This document shows positions 56,875 through 64,000 of a stretch of 64,000 nucleotides of DNA, piece by piece. The position numbers and the translations under genes are program-made. Position 1 is the stretch's first letter. Each line of letters starts with the position of its first letter. The notes under the pieces were generated by a model, which was given only the letters and a program-made list of their open reading frames with translations, was not told the origin of the DNA and did not search any database. The stretch covers positions 124,001 through 188,000 of the forward strand of contig NZ_LOWB01000116.1 of assembly GCF_001522865.1 (NCBI RefSeq). The letters are read 5' to 3'. The DNA comes from Burkholderia sp. TSV86 (GTDB taxonomy: Bacteria; Pseudomonadota; Gammaproteobacteria; Burkholderiales; Burkholderiaceae).

Positions 56875-57492
56875 CGCTGCGTGTCGAATGCCGGATACGC
56901 GGCGGCGCGCGGGATCGCCGGCGCGTCGTGCTGCCCGCGGATTGCCGCAACGCGGAAACCGTCGTGGTTTCAACGGCTTGGCGCTTGCATGCGCAGGATA
57001 TCCACATGTTTGTCGACAGAAACTGTGGAAAACCGGCCGGGCAGGTTTCGTCGCGGGCCCGTCTACCCGGCAAGCACGGCAATGCGTATGGATCGTCGCT
57101 CTTCACTCTTCAGCCGCGGCGTTTTTTTGCGCCGAACATCGGGGCTGAGGTTCGATGCGGACCTGCATCCGTTTCGACAACGGGTCTTTACCGTGCATCA
57201 AGTATCGGTGCGATGCTCGCGGTTTCGGCGTTGAACGGCGTATCGATCTTGTTGCCGGGCGTTGCGCATGGCTTCGCGGGCCACATTCAGGCGCAGAGGG
57301 CTCACCGAGTTGGGATGCCGCAGCGATAGTGCGGCGACCGGCAGGCAGATTGTTCTTGCTTCGGCCGTTGAAGCTCAAAAATGTCGTGGCCTATGTCGAT
57401 TTCGGACGAGCCGGTTCGTCGTGGCGATAGAGCGCCCGCGCACGGTGCGCTCGAATCGTCTGATTAATCAATCACAGTCCAGGAGCCGTACC
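56875..57492. other. Gene-free stretch containing hairpin repeat copy 1
   Basis: About 620 bases with no gene signature. It holds the first, most diverged copy of the 43-bp hairpin repeat at 56991-57033. The open frames overlap in all phases. Confidence 0.5.
56991..57033 (+). repeat. 43-bp hairpin repeat, copy 1 (DnaA-box-like)
   Basis: Diverged copy: GCGCAGGATATCCACATGTT leading to CTGTGGAAAA. The inner arms TCCACA and TGTGGA are complementary. The end TGTGGAAAA at 57024-57032 is the complement of TTTTCCACA, which fits the relaxed DnaA-box consensus TTWTNCACA. Confidence 0.6.
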
Positions 57493-57972
57493 ATGTCCGC
57501 CGCAGTCAAACCGATCCCCGAAGGGATGCACTCGCTGACCCCCCATCTGATTTGTGATGGCGCTGCCGCCGCGATCGAGTTCTACAAGAAGGCGTTCGGC
57601 GCCGTCGAACTCAGCCGGCTGCCTTCGCCGCACGATCCTGACCGGCTGATGCATGCATCGGTCAGGATCGGCGATTCGACGCTGATGCTTGTCGATGAAA
57701 TGGCCAATTGCGGCGCGCTCGGGCCAATCGCGCTGAAAGGCTCGCCGGTATTCATCCATCTGTACGTGCCCGACGTCGACGAGACGATCGCGCGTGCGGT
57801 CGAAGCCGGTGCGAAGCTGACGATGCCGGCCACCGATATGTTCTGGGGCGATCGCTACGGGCAACTGGACGATCCGTTCGGCCATCGCTGGTCCGTGGGT
57901 ACGCATAAGCACGATTTGACGCCGGAGCAGATTCGCGCAGCGATGCAGAAGGCGATGCCGCCTGCGCGGTAA
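57493..57972 (+). CDS. VOC superfamily protein (PhnB/glyoxalase-like)
   Basis: This 159-residue vicinal-oxygen-chelate fold protein is of the PhnB/YurT type. It has the paired beta-alpha-beta-beta-beta modules: TPHLICDGAAAAIEFYKKAF (module 1), VRIGDSTLMLVDEM, and VPDVDETIARAVEAGAKLTM with DMFWGDRYGQLDDPFGHRWS (module 2). AGGAG at 57481-57485 sets the start at 57493. Such proteins bind metals or small ligands; the true substrate is unknown. Confidence 0.9.
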   Translation: MSAAVKPIPEGMHSLTPHLICDGAAAAIEFYKKAFGAVELSRLPSPHDPDRLMHASVRIGDSTLMLVDEMANCGALGPIALKGSPVFIHLYVPDVDETIARAVEAGAKLTMPATDMFWGDRYGQLDDPFGHRWSVGTHKHDLTPEQIRAAMQKAMPPAR

Positions 57973-58046
57973 GCGCGTCGCGTTCGTTTTCCGATGATGG
58001 ACGGGCGGCGTGCGGGACAGGCGCCGTTTCCATCAGGAGGAATGCG

Positions 58047-58211
58047 ATGAGCCTGAAGTGCTATGGCCGCTTTTTTCTGCAGGCGCGTATCGACGAGGCC
58101 GCTCCGACCGGGCGCGGCCGGCCGCGCGAGCAGCGGCCAAGCGGCCAGAACGATATGCTCGTGCGGCTATGTCTCGATGCCACGCTCTGCATGGGCGGCA
58201 CTGCGACGTGA
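58047..58211 (+). CDS. Putative 54-residue protein with strong ribosome site
   Basis: A perfect AGGAGG at 58035-58040, six bases from an ATG, opens 54 codons to a TGA at 58209-58211. The product starts MSLKCYGRFFLQARIDEAAP and ends CLDATLCMGGTAT, with three cysteines. It follows the VOC gene by 74 bases. No family is recognised; it may be a real small gene or the remnant of a longer one. Confidence 0.4.
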   Translation: MSLKCYGRFFLQARIDEAAPTGRGRPREQRPSGQNDMLVRLCLDATLCMGGTAT

Positions 58212-58360
58212 TTCGCAATGAAGAATGCGCCTGGGCTGCACGCTCGGACGTTTGCGCGAAGCGTTCCCTGCAGCGCGTTGAGATAACCCGCGCGGATGTG
58301 CTGCCGCGCTTCTGATGTCCTGCGAAAAAGCGAGTCCGATCAACGTGTTGACCTGAGCAT

Positions 58361-58403
58361 GCCCAGGATGTCCACAGGCTTGCCAACAAAAATTGTGGAA
58401 AAG
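58361..58403 (+). repeat. 43-bp hairpin repeat, copy 2
   Basis: GCCCAGGATGTCCACAGGCT followed by TGCCAACAAAAATTGTGG and AAAAG. A 10-mer CTGCCGCGCT lies exactly 60 bases before it (58301), as in copy 3, so the repeated unit is about 103 bp. Confidence 0.65.
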
Positions 58404-58522
58404 CGCAGGGCGGCGGGCAGGGCGACGTATGGCGTGATAAACGGCCGGCGTGCGTGTGCTGGCTGCCGCGCTCCTGACGCGATGGAAAAAATGTCGCCAG
58501 ATCAATGGGTTGAGTGGTGGAT

Positions 58523-58565
58523 GCTCAGGATGTCCACAAGTTTGCTCACAAAAATTGTGGACAAG
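58523..58565 (+). repeat. 43-bp hairpin repeat, copy 3
   Basis: GCTCAGGATGTCCACAAG, then TTTGCTCACAAAAATTGTGG and ACAAG. Arms TCCACAA and TTGTGGA give a perfect 7-bp stem. CTGCCGCGCT again lies 60 bases before (58463). Confidence 0.65.
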
Positions 58566-58667
58566 ACGGGGATGAGCCGTGGCGAAATCATGGCGTCGAG
58601 CGCTTGCGTGCCGTTTATCTGCCGCATTGCCGAAATTACTGTTGCATCAAGGAGTTGATCGATTGAT

Positions 58668-58710
58668 GCTCAGGATGTCCACAAGCTTGCCAACAAAAAT
58701 TGTGGAAAAG
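58668..58710 (+). repeat. 43-bp hairpin repeat, copy 4
   Basis: GCTCAGGATGTCCACAAGCT, then TGCCAACAAAAATTGTGG and AAAAG. Nearly identical to copies 2 and 3. A CTGCCGCATT lies 49 bases before, showing a shortened unit. Confidence 0.65.
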
Positions 58711-58962
58711 CGGATTCGTCAATGAAGCGGGCCTGAACGACGCGTTACGGCTTGCGTTGCGGGCGGGCCGCTTACCGGCGTGTCAATGAACACCACGAAG
58801 GGGAGATTGCCCCGCCGCGTGGCCGTCACGCTATCGACGACACTCCCGGCTTATTCGGCAAAGTCACTCATCCATATTAATAAGATTAATGGGATTTTGC
58901 TAAATCCACCGCTACCTTTCTAATTGGAAGATTATTGAAAATTTATAAAAATAAATTTCTTC

Positions 58963-58994
58963 ATATCTTCTGAATATAATGAGTATATCTTCTG
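58963..58994 (+). promoter_or_regulatory. Two 10-bp direct repeats 22 bp apart upstream of the peptide gene
   Basis: ATATCTTCTG occurs at 58963-58972 and 58985-58994, a spacing of two helical turns, with TATAAT (58975-58980) between them. They lie about 170 bases upstream of the microcin-like gene and suit an activator or repressor dimer. Confidence 0.45.
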
Positions 58995-59114
58995 TCGTTG
59001 CCATCGCTTCAAAAGCAAAAAGCAGAATTCATTAGGCGCGTAATCACATTTTGATTCACCGATGCGCGGCCTGCGAGATTGGCCGACGGCGATGAGGTCT
59101 AGGCCGATAACCCG

Positions 59115-59133
59115 GCCAGATGGGATATCTGGC
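59115..59133. promoter_or_regulatory. Perfect palindrome just upstream of the peptide gene
   Basis: GCCAGAT-GGGAT-ATCTGGC is a perfect 7-bp inverted repeat with a 5-base centre, ending 28 bases before the ATG at 59162. It may be an operator or a leader hairpin. Confidence 0.5.
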
Positions 59134-59161
59134 ATAACTATTACCCTATAGGAATGCTGAC

Positions 59162-59446
59162 ATGCAAGAACTCAACATGCAGGAAGTGGAGGCTGTTTCC
59201 GGTGCGGGTCTCCTCGGTGGGGTCTTCGGTGCTCTCAGCGGTTTAGTCAATGGCGCGTGGGGAGGCGGACTGACGCTTGCCCAGCAGGGCGGCTGGATTG
59301 CCGGCCAGGACGGCGGCGCCGGCGTCCTGGCCCCGGTGACGTCGCTGATCGGCGGCGTGCTGGGCTACCCTACCGGTGTGGTGGTAGGCGGGCTTGCCGG
59401 GACCGTCAACGGGCTTATCGGCGGTTTGATCAGCCCAGGCTTGTAA
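59162..59446 (+). CDS. Microcin/bacteriocin-like peptide precursor with double-glycine-type leader
   Basis: This 94-residue peptide starts MQELNMQEVEAVSGA, closely matching the Gram-negative double-glycine leader (M-x-E-L-x-x-x-E-V/I-x-x-V-S-G-G/A) cut by peptidase-type ABC exporters. The remaining 80 or so residues contain about 26 glycines and many Val/Leu/Ala, no Cys and few charges. Two similar segments occur (SGLVNGAWGGGL and GTVNGLIGGLI), and GxxxG-like spacings suggest membrane-inserting helices. TAGGA precedes the ATG and a strong terminator follows. The leader has GA where GG is usual. No exporter, maturation or immunity gene is next to it. Function as an antibacterial peptide is inferred. 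Confidence 0.75.
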   Translation: MQELNMQEVEAVSGAGLLGGVFGALSGLVNGAWGGGLTLAQQGGWIAGQDGGAGVLAPVTSLIGGVLGYPTGVVVGGLAGTVNGLIGGLISPGL

Positions 59447-59468
59447 TCGCGGCGTTAAAATAAAAAAT

Positions 59469-59501
59469 AATCGGGCGGCTTACTGGCTGCCCGATTTTTT
59501 T
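59469..59501 (+). terminator. Intrinsic terminator of the peptide gene
   Basis: AATCGGGCGGC pairs with GGCTGCCCGATT across a six-base loop (11 pairs with one G-T), directly followed by seven T residues. Textbook rho-independent terminator 23 bases after the stop codon. Confidence 0.9.
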
Positions 59502-59684
59502 ACTGCCGAGATTTTGTGAGAGATGGGGAAAAGACGTCGCGCGTGAATTTTTTGTGTAAATGCCTGGCTTCTGCGCCTTTCCCGTTCTTATTTATCGGAA
59601 AATGCCTGCCGGGTTTCTGCCGAGCCGATCATTGCAGCCAAAATAGATGGCGAAATTGCCGCGTGCATGTATCGCCGAGCGCGG

Positions 59685-61068
59685 TTAGTACGTTTGCAGG
59701 GCCGGAAACCGTACCCTGACCGTCAATCCGCGTCCGTTCGCGCCGCTTTCGAGCGATACCGCCGCACCGTGCTGTTCGGCGATGCGCTTGACGATCGACA
59801 GCCCGAGTCCGCTGCCCGACGTCGAGACGAGCTGCGCGCCGTCGCCCCGATAGAAGCGCTCCCAGACTCGCAGCCGATCCGCTTCGGCAATGCCGGGGCC
59901 GTTGTCGCGCACTTCGAGCGCGGCGCCGCCTGAGCCGGCGTCGGCATACGCGTCGACATCGACGCGCGCGCCGGCGCCCGCGTAGCGGATTGCGTTGTCG
60001 ACGAGATTGTTGAGTAGCACCCGCAGCGTGTCGGCGTTGCCTGGCACATGCACGGGCGCCGCGCCGCCGACCATGCCGAGGTCGACGCGCTGCGCGCTCG
60101 CCGCGCGCGCGCTCGGCGACGACCGAGCGGCCCAGCGCGACGAGATCGACATCGGCGAACGACGCGGCCGGCGCCTCGGGCTCGAGCCGCGCGAGCGTCA
60201 GCAATTGCTCGGCCAGGTGTGCGAGCCGGGACACGCCCGCCTGGATCTGCGCGGCGATGCGCGCGTGTTCGTCGGCGCTCGCCGCGCGGCCGAGAAGCTG
60301 TGTCTGAATCGACAGGCCCATGATCGGCGTGCGCAACTCGTGCGCCGCGTCCGCGATGAAGTGCCGCTGCAGCGTGAACGAGCGGTCGAGCCGCGCGAGC
60401 AGATCGTTGATGGCGGCGGCGAGCGGCTTGGCTTCCGCCGGTACGGTCGTGATGTCGAGCTGTTCGAGGTGGGTGGCGTGGCGGCGCTTCAGGCCGGCCG
60501 CGATTGCGCCGAGCGGCCGCAGCCCGTAGCCGATGCCGAACCACAGCCCAAGCGCGAGCAGCGGCAGCAGCGACAATACCGGCCACAGCAGATGTACGGC
60601 GATGCCCGCAATCGCCTCCCAGCGCGCTTGGCGCTGTTGGGCGACGCGGATCGCCGTGCCCGCGCTTTCGCGCGTGAAGGTGTGCCAACGCTGGCCGGAC
60701 GTGTCGAGTTGCACGAAGCCGGTTCGCTCGGGGGGCGGCAGATGCGTCGCGGGATCAGTCGTGAATTCGAGCCTGCCGTCGCGCCAGACTTGCAACAGCA
60801 CGTCGTCGGGATCGTAGTCGAGCGAATGGTGCGTGCTGCTCTTGTCGCGGCTCGCGATCGACAGCTTGCCGGTGGCATCGACTTGAATTTGCTTCGACAG
60901 GCTGCGCATTTGGTCGTCGAGCAGATCGTCGAGTTCGCGCAGCGCGCCCCAGTAGGTGCCCGCGCTCGCCAGCACGCCGATCACGCACGCGGCGGGCAGC
61001 AGCCATGCCAGCAGCCGGCCGCGCAGCGACGCCGGCAGGCGCGCGAGGCGGCGCTGCTTGCCGTTCAT
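59685..61068 (-). pseudogene. Sensor histidine kinase (QseC-like) with frameshift
   Basis: The first part (61068 to about 60110) encodes two membrane helices, a periplasmic sensor region (about 40-155), HAMP and the H-box FIADAAHELRTPIMGLSIQT. The ATPase half is in another frame (about 60110 to 59685): N box LRVLLNNLVDNAIRYAG, G1 VRDNGPGIAE, G2 SGSGLGLSIVKRIAEQHG. Frames join at a (CG)5 tract, 60102-60112; restoring one CG gives ERARAASAQRVDLGM and an intact kinase. As read, the kinase lacks its ATP-binding domain. Start ATGA overlaps the regulator's stop. Mutation, phase switching or sequencing error are all possible. Confidence 0.85.
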
Positions 61069-61727
61069 GCGCCGTCTCCGATCCGGTAGCCAACGCCGCG
61101 CACGGTCAGGATTGCTTCGTGGCCAAGCTTCTTGCGCAGATTATGAATATGCACTTGCACGGCGTTGCTCTCGATTTCGTCGCCCCAGCTATACAGCCGC
61201 TCCTCGAACTGCTCGCGCGAGATCACCACGCCGGGCTCGCGCATCAGCTCGTGCAGCAGCACGAACTCCTTGGGCGACAGCGTGATCTCCTCGTCGTCGC
61301 GCCAGACCTGGTGGCGCGCCGGATCGAGGCGCAGCGCGCCGGCCGTGAGCATCGTCTGCGCGCGGCCCGCCTGACGGCGATTCACCGCGCAAATGCGCGC
61401 GAGCAGTTCCTCGAGCGCGAATGGCTTGACCAGATAATCGTCGGCGCCGCAATCGAGGCCGGCGATGCGCTCGGGCAGCGCGTCGCGCGCGGTGATCACG
61501 ATCGCGGGCAGCGCATCGTCGCGGCGGCGCAGCGCGGCGAGCACCGTGAGGCCGTCCTTATCCGGCAAGCCGAGATCGAGCAGCAGCAGGCCGTATGGCG
61601 TGGTGCGCAGCGCGAGCGCCGCAGCCTCGCCGTTTTGTACCCAGTCGACCGCGAAGCCTTCGTGCCTGAGGCCCTGTTCGAGCCCGCTGCCGATCAGCGG
61701 GTCGTCTTCGACGAGCAATACGCGCAT
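61065..61727 (-). CDS. OmpR-family response regulator (QseB/PmrA-like)
   Basis: This 220-residue regulator has the receiver motifs VLLVEDDPLIGSGLEQGL, LLLLDLGLPDKDGLTV (phospho-Asp) and DDYLVKPFALEELLARI (switch Lys). The winged-helix domain contains LSPKEFVLLHELMREPGVVI and SNAVQVHIHNLRKKLGHE, ending VRGVGYRIGDG, typical of QseB. ATG 61727 starts the receiver exactly; an ATG 9 bases upstream is possible. Its kinase, coupled by ATGA, is frameshifted. Confidence 0.92.
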   Translation of the reverse strand: MRVLLVEDDPLIGSGLEQGLRHEGFAVDWVQNGEAAALALRTTPYGLLLLDLGLPDKDGLTVLAALRRRDDALPAIVITARDALPERIAGLDCGADDYLVKPFALEELLARICAVNRRQAGRAQTMLTAGALRLDPARHQVWRDDEEITLSPKEFVLLHELMREPGVVISREQFEERLYSWGDEIESNAVQVHIHNLRKKLGHEAILTVRGVGYRIGDGA

Positions 61728-62571
61728 GGGGATCATCCATTCGAGTCCGGCGCACGCTCGCTCGCGGGCACCCCTGCACGCATGATAAGCGCTGCAACCT
61801 TAGCTTCGGCTTAAAGCCGCGGCGAGGGCGGGCGGACTGAACGGCCGGGCGGCGCTGGCCGGGCGTGCTTGATTGGTGCGCCGGGTCATGCCGGACAGCG
61901 CGCGGAAGCCGGTGATGCGAGGCGCCAGCGCAATGATCGGCTGGCCGAGCGGCCAGGCGCGCGGAAGCGCCGGAAGCGCCGGAAGCGCCGGAAGCGCCGG
62001 AAGCGCCGGATGCGCGCCCGCGCGGTGAGCATGGCCGGTGTGCGCGCGTCCGGCGTGTTGCGATGCACGATCGCGCCGGGCCGCAGGGGACGAGGCCGAT
62101 TTGCCGCCCGGATATGTTTGGCGATACGGCTTACCGCGCCCATCCGGCTGAAATCCGCGCGCGCCGGGCGAATGTGGGCCCGCTCGGATATTGCGGCAAT
62201 GCCGCAATATCCGATTAAATAGTCTGATGTAGATGGTTTTGCAAAATCAAAAATTAATTTTTTGTATATTCTGATTGGAAAAATTTGGAGAATGGAAGGT
62301 GTTTTCCGAGGATGATTTGAGGGAGCCGGCAGTGAGACGATCGTATCCCGTGGTGAAATCGGTTTGCCGGCGCTCGGGCAAGTCGGGCGGGCATGTGAGG
62401 TAGGTGCCCACGTAGTTGCGCAATGTCATCAGTTATTAACTCAAGTCAGAAAAAATCTCTGAAGAGCACTTGCCGGTTATTTTGACGATTGCTAATCTCT
62501 GGGTGATGCGGAATGGCAGGACCGCAGATATCGAGAAAATGAATAAATAAATGACTTCGAGAAGGGCCACC
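61728..62571. other. Intergenic region with 9-bp tandem repeat and AT-rich end
   Basis: About 840 bases without a family-supported gene. The left half is GC-rich with the tandem repeat at 61963-62007; the right part (62210-62570) is A/T-rich and should contain the promoter of the YodC-like gene. Confidence 0.55.
61963..62007 (+). repeat. Five perfect copies of a 9-bp tandem repeat
   Basis: GGAAGCGCC occurs five times in a row, followed by the variant GGATGCGCG. Nine is a multiple of three, so a translated frame would gain or lose whole tripeptides, but no convincing gene covers it. The copy number is likely to vary between strains. Confidence 0.9.
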
Positions 62572-62844
62572 ATGATGATGACTTACCGTGATAAGGATAC
62601 TCCATCGTTTCGAATTGGCGATGTCGTGACGCTCAGGACGGGCGGTCCGCGCATGACCGTAACCCACGTCGGCCCCGTCGTGTTCGATCAAGGTGAATGG
62701 GTGATCTGTCAGTGGTTCGACGAGCACGGCGAATTCCGGCAGGAGATGTTTCCGAACCACGCCGTCGTGGGCGAGCCGCGCACGGTTTCTGCGGGGCTCG
62801 TGCGGATGCGTTCGCTGGCGGCTCGCGGCCCCGCGCAAGCTTGA
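62572..62844 (+). CDS. YodC-like small protein (DUF2158)
   Basis: This 90-residue protein matches the YodC/DUF2158 family: FRIGDVVTLRTGGPRMTVTH is the conserved first half and VICQWFDEHGEFRQEMFPN the second, a small beta-barrel-like fold. GAAGGG lies six bases before ATG 62572. An in-frame start 21 bases upstream is possible. Function unknown in the family. Confidence 0.85.
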   Translation: MMMTYRDKDTPSFRIGDVVTLRTGGPRMTVTHVGPVVFDQGEWVICQWFDEHGEFRQEMFPNHAVVGEPRTVSAGLVRMRSLAARGPAQA

Positions 62845-62922
62845 TGCGCGGCGCACGGGGTAGTTCACTGGCTGGGCCAAGCCGGCGGGGCATGGGCGCG
62901 ATGCGCTTGCTCCGTGCCGCGG

Positions 62923-63225
62923 CTACCTTTGCTGAGTGGCAATGCGCCTCTGCACGCGCTCGACAAGGCCGGTCGAGAAAGCCTTCATGCTGAGCGCGCG
63001 GCGCTTGAGCCGAACCTCGCTCGCGATATCGCCGGGCGGGTTCGGTTGCATTGCCCACGTGAGCGTCAGCAGCCAGCCGATGATTGTCCAGCCGAGCAGC
63101 GCGTTGAACAGCGCGATCGTCAACTTGTCATGCCGGCGCCGGCGATCGGCGACGATCGCCGGCAGGAAGTAGAGCGCGGCGGCGGCGGCCGAGCCGGCGA
63201 TCTGAACCAGAATGCTTGTCTGCAT
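62923..63225 (-). CDS. Superinfection-immunity-like membrane protein
   Basis: This 100-residue protein has two membrane helices (SAAAAALYFLPAIVADRRRR and LTIALFNALLGWTIIGWLLT) with the conserved LPAI and N-x-x-LGWT-x-IGW pattern of the superinfection immunity protein family. GGAG eight bases upstream supports ATG 63225. The name comes from phage T4 Imm; in bacteria these small proteins are common and their role is unproven. Confidence 0.8.
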   Translation of the reverse strand: MQTSILVQIAGSAAAAALYFLPAIVADRRRRHDKLTIALFNALLGWTIIGWLLTLTWAMQPNPPGDIASEVRLKRRALSMKAFSTGLVERVQRRIATQQR

Positions 63226-63347
63226 GGTGCTGCTCCGTCGTGCGTCGGTGCAACGGCATGGTCGTTCGACTTGACGCTGAACCTGCAATGGAGCCGATTG
63301 TCGCGCGTTTCGCGTGGTTTTGCCGGCAACTCATTGTTGCGGTTTTG

Positions 63348-63773
63348 TCATTGATCGACGGCCGCGGGCAGCGGCGCGGCCGCCGTCCGCGCGAGCGCGA
63401 ATCCTTCGGCCAGCCAGCCCGTGAGGCCGCCCGCCATCAGTTTCACTGGCCGCCCGAGGCGGGCAAGCCGGAGCGCCGCGCGCGCCGCGCCGTTGCAATG
63501 CGGGCCCGCGCAATAGACGACGAAACAGATGCCGCGCGGAAATGCCGATAACTTGCTTTCGATGATCTTTCGATGCGGCAGGTTGTGCGCGCCGGGCACG
63601 TGTCCGGCGGCATAGCGTTCGGGGCTGCGCACGTCGAGCAGCACGAAATCGGGCGCGCCGGACGTCAACGCATCGTGCACGTCCGAGCAGTCGGTTTCGA
63701 AGCCGAGCGACGCTTCGAAATGGGCGATGGCGGCGGTGCTGTCGGCGGGGGGAATGTCAGTGACGAAGGACAT
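63348..63773 (-). CDS. Rhodanese-domain protein
   Basis: This 141-residue single-domain sulfurtransferase has the rhodanese landmarks FVLLDVRSPERYAAGHVPGA and HNLPHRKII, and an active-site loop YCAGPHCNGA with the catalytic Cys88, then the family-typical GGLTGWLAEGF. AGGAG precedes ATG 63773. It is divergent from an FtrA-type regulator, a common pairing in which the regulator controls the rhodanese. Confidence 0.92.
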   Translation of the reverse strand: MSFVTDIPPADSTAAIAHFEASLGFETDCSDVHDALTSGAPDFVLLDVRSPERYAAGHVPGAHNLPHRKIIESKLSAFPRGICFVVYCAGPHCNGAARAALRLARLGRPVKLMAGGLTGWLAEGFALARTAAAPLPAAVDQ

Positions 63774-63884
63774 GCCGAGGGCTCCTGTTTTTGGCGAGGC
63801 GGCGATGAACATGTGTGTCAAGTATCCGTAACGCACGCCCGGCGTGACAGTGGCGCGATCGACAACTTCCGGTAACATTGCGCC

Positions 63885-64000
63885 ATGCGCAATCATCTCG
63901 TCGTCACGCTTGCCTACGATCGGCTTTGTACCTTCGAATTCGGCTGTGTGGTCGAGCTGTTCGCGTTGCCGCGGCCGGAACTGGGTGTCGACTGGTATCG
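63885..64000 (+). CDS. ftrA: FtrA-type AraC/GlxA transcriptional regulator, 5' part cut by window end
   Basis: The first 38 codons (MRNHLVVTLAYDRLCTFEFG, then CVVELFALPRPELG and DWYR) match the N-terminal DJ-1/PfpI-like domain of FtrA/GlxA regulators, ahead of an AraC helix-turn-helix expected outside the window. It is divergent from the rhodanese. The gene continues past position 64000. Confidence 0.85.
   Translation, partial: MRNHLVVTLAYDRLCTFEFGCVVELFALPRPELGVDWY

Larger units (their letters stand above)
58212..59161. other. Gene-free region with repeats and AT-rich island before the peptide gene
   Basis: The left part (58280-58712) holds three degenerate repeat units ending in hairpins. 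The right part (58850-59160) is strongly A/T-rich and contains an inverted repeat (58872-58892), two ATATCTTCTG direct repeats and the palindrome at 59115-59133. No supported gene. Confidence 0.6.

Noticed and set aside
56991..58710. CRISPR-like interpretation of the four similar repeats
   Set aside because: Spacings of 145, 162 and about 1370 bases with homologous, not unique, spacers; no cas genes.
56991..58710. Replication origin
   Set aside because: No repA, parAB or dnaA genes in the window; DnaA-box resemblance alone is not enough.
58932..59135. 67-codon minus-strand frame in the AT-rich island, considered as an immunity gene for the microcin-like peptide
   Set aside because: No membrane helices, no ribosome site, and its start lies in the palindrome at 59115-59133.
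59516..59719. 67-codon plus-strand frame downstream of the peptide, considered as a cognate immunity protein
   Set aside because: It lies after the strong terminator, has no ribosome site and runs into the kinase gene.
61800..62207. Minus-strand frame translating the 9-bp repeat as repeated Pro-Ala-Leu
   Set aside because: Flanking residues are low-complexity and there is no ribosome site or signal peptide; the repeat alone makes it look protein-like.

Overview
The window is high-GC, densely coded DNA of a betaproteobacterium, most likely a Burkholderia of the pseudomallei/thailandensis group. The evidence is codon usage and the presence of typical Burkholderia small families (DUF4148, DUF3331, DUF1488, YodC-like, superinfection-immunity-like) beside large catabolic and efflux operons. 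There are no rRNA, tRNA, CRISPR or IS elements. The gene mix (amino-acid catabolism, accessory transport, two-component pairs) would suit a secondary chromosome, but that is an inference.

Layout. 1-1300: a lower-GC edge with the C-terminus of a TolC/NodT-type outer-membrane factor, an ArsR-type regulator and a chorismate-lyase-like gene. 1.6-3.7 kb: small Burkholderia proteins and a short-chain dehydrogenase. 3.9-9.2 kb: a complete livJHMGF branched-chain amino acid ABC importer with a structured leader. 9.3-11.6 kb: a ferredoxin and an AcoR-type sigma-54 activator. 12-16 kb: small proteins, a purine permease and a CHAP-like hydrolase. 16.2-20 kb: a minus-strand operon of an M24 peptidase, an alpha/beta-hydrolase-SDR fusion and a diiron-type hydrolase. 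20.5-29.4 kb: an AraC regulator divergent from a valine-catabolism operon (acyl-CoA dehydrogenase, acyl-CoA synthetase, mmsA, mmsB, two crotonase-fold enzymes). 29.5-34 kb: fadD, an MpaB-type oxygenase with its TetR regulator, and a LysR regulator divergent from a DHA2 MFS exporter. 36-41.3 kb: macA-macB-nodT tripartite efflux and an ABC ATPase relic. 41.6-47 kb: sfnG, RNase T2, glutaminase and a DUF3857 transglutaminase. 47.8-56.9 kb: an RstAB-like two-component system, a type Vd patatin autotransporter, an orphan MreB and a glycogen-debranching-type glucosidase. 57-59.5 kb: a VOC protein, a cluster of unusual hairpin repeats, and an AT-rich island carrying a small glycine-rich peptide with a double-glycine-type leader. 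59.7-64 kb: a QseBC-like system whose kinase is frameshifted, a 9-bp tandem repeat, small proteins, a rhodanese and the start of an FtrA-type regulator.

How the parts fit. livJHMGF brings in branched-chain amino acids, and 12 kb away the valine operon can oxidise the isobutyryl-CoA derived from them to propionyl-CoA. Two unrelated minus-strand oxidoreductase/hydrolase transcription units (SDR at 3.1 kb, M24 operon at 19.9 kb) share a near-identical upstream palindrome, which suggests a common regulator. The most novel element is the microcin/bacteriocin-like peptide at 59.16 kb. It sits as an orphan in an AT-rich patch with direct repeats and a perfect palindrome upstream and a strong intrinsic terminator downstream, next to DnaA-box-like hairpin repeats and a damaged sensor kinase.
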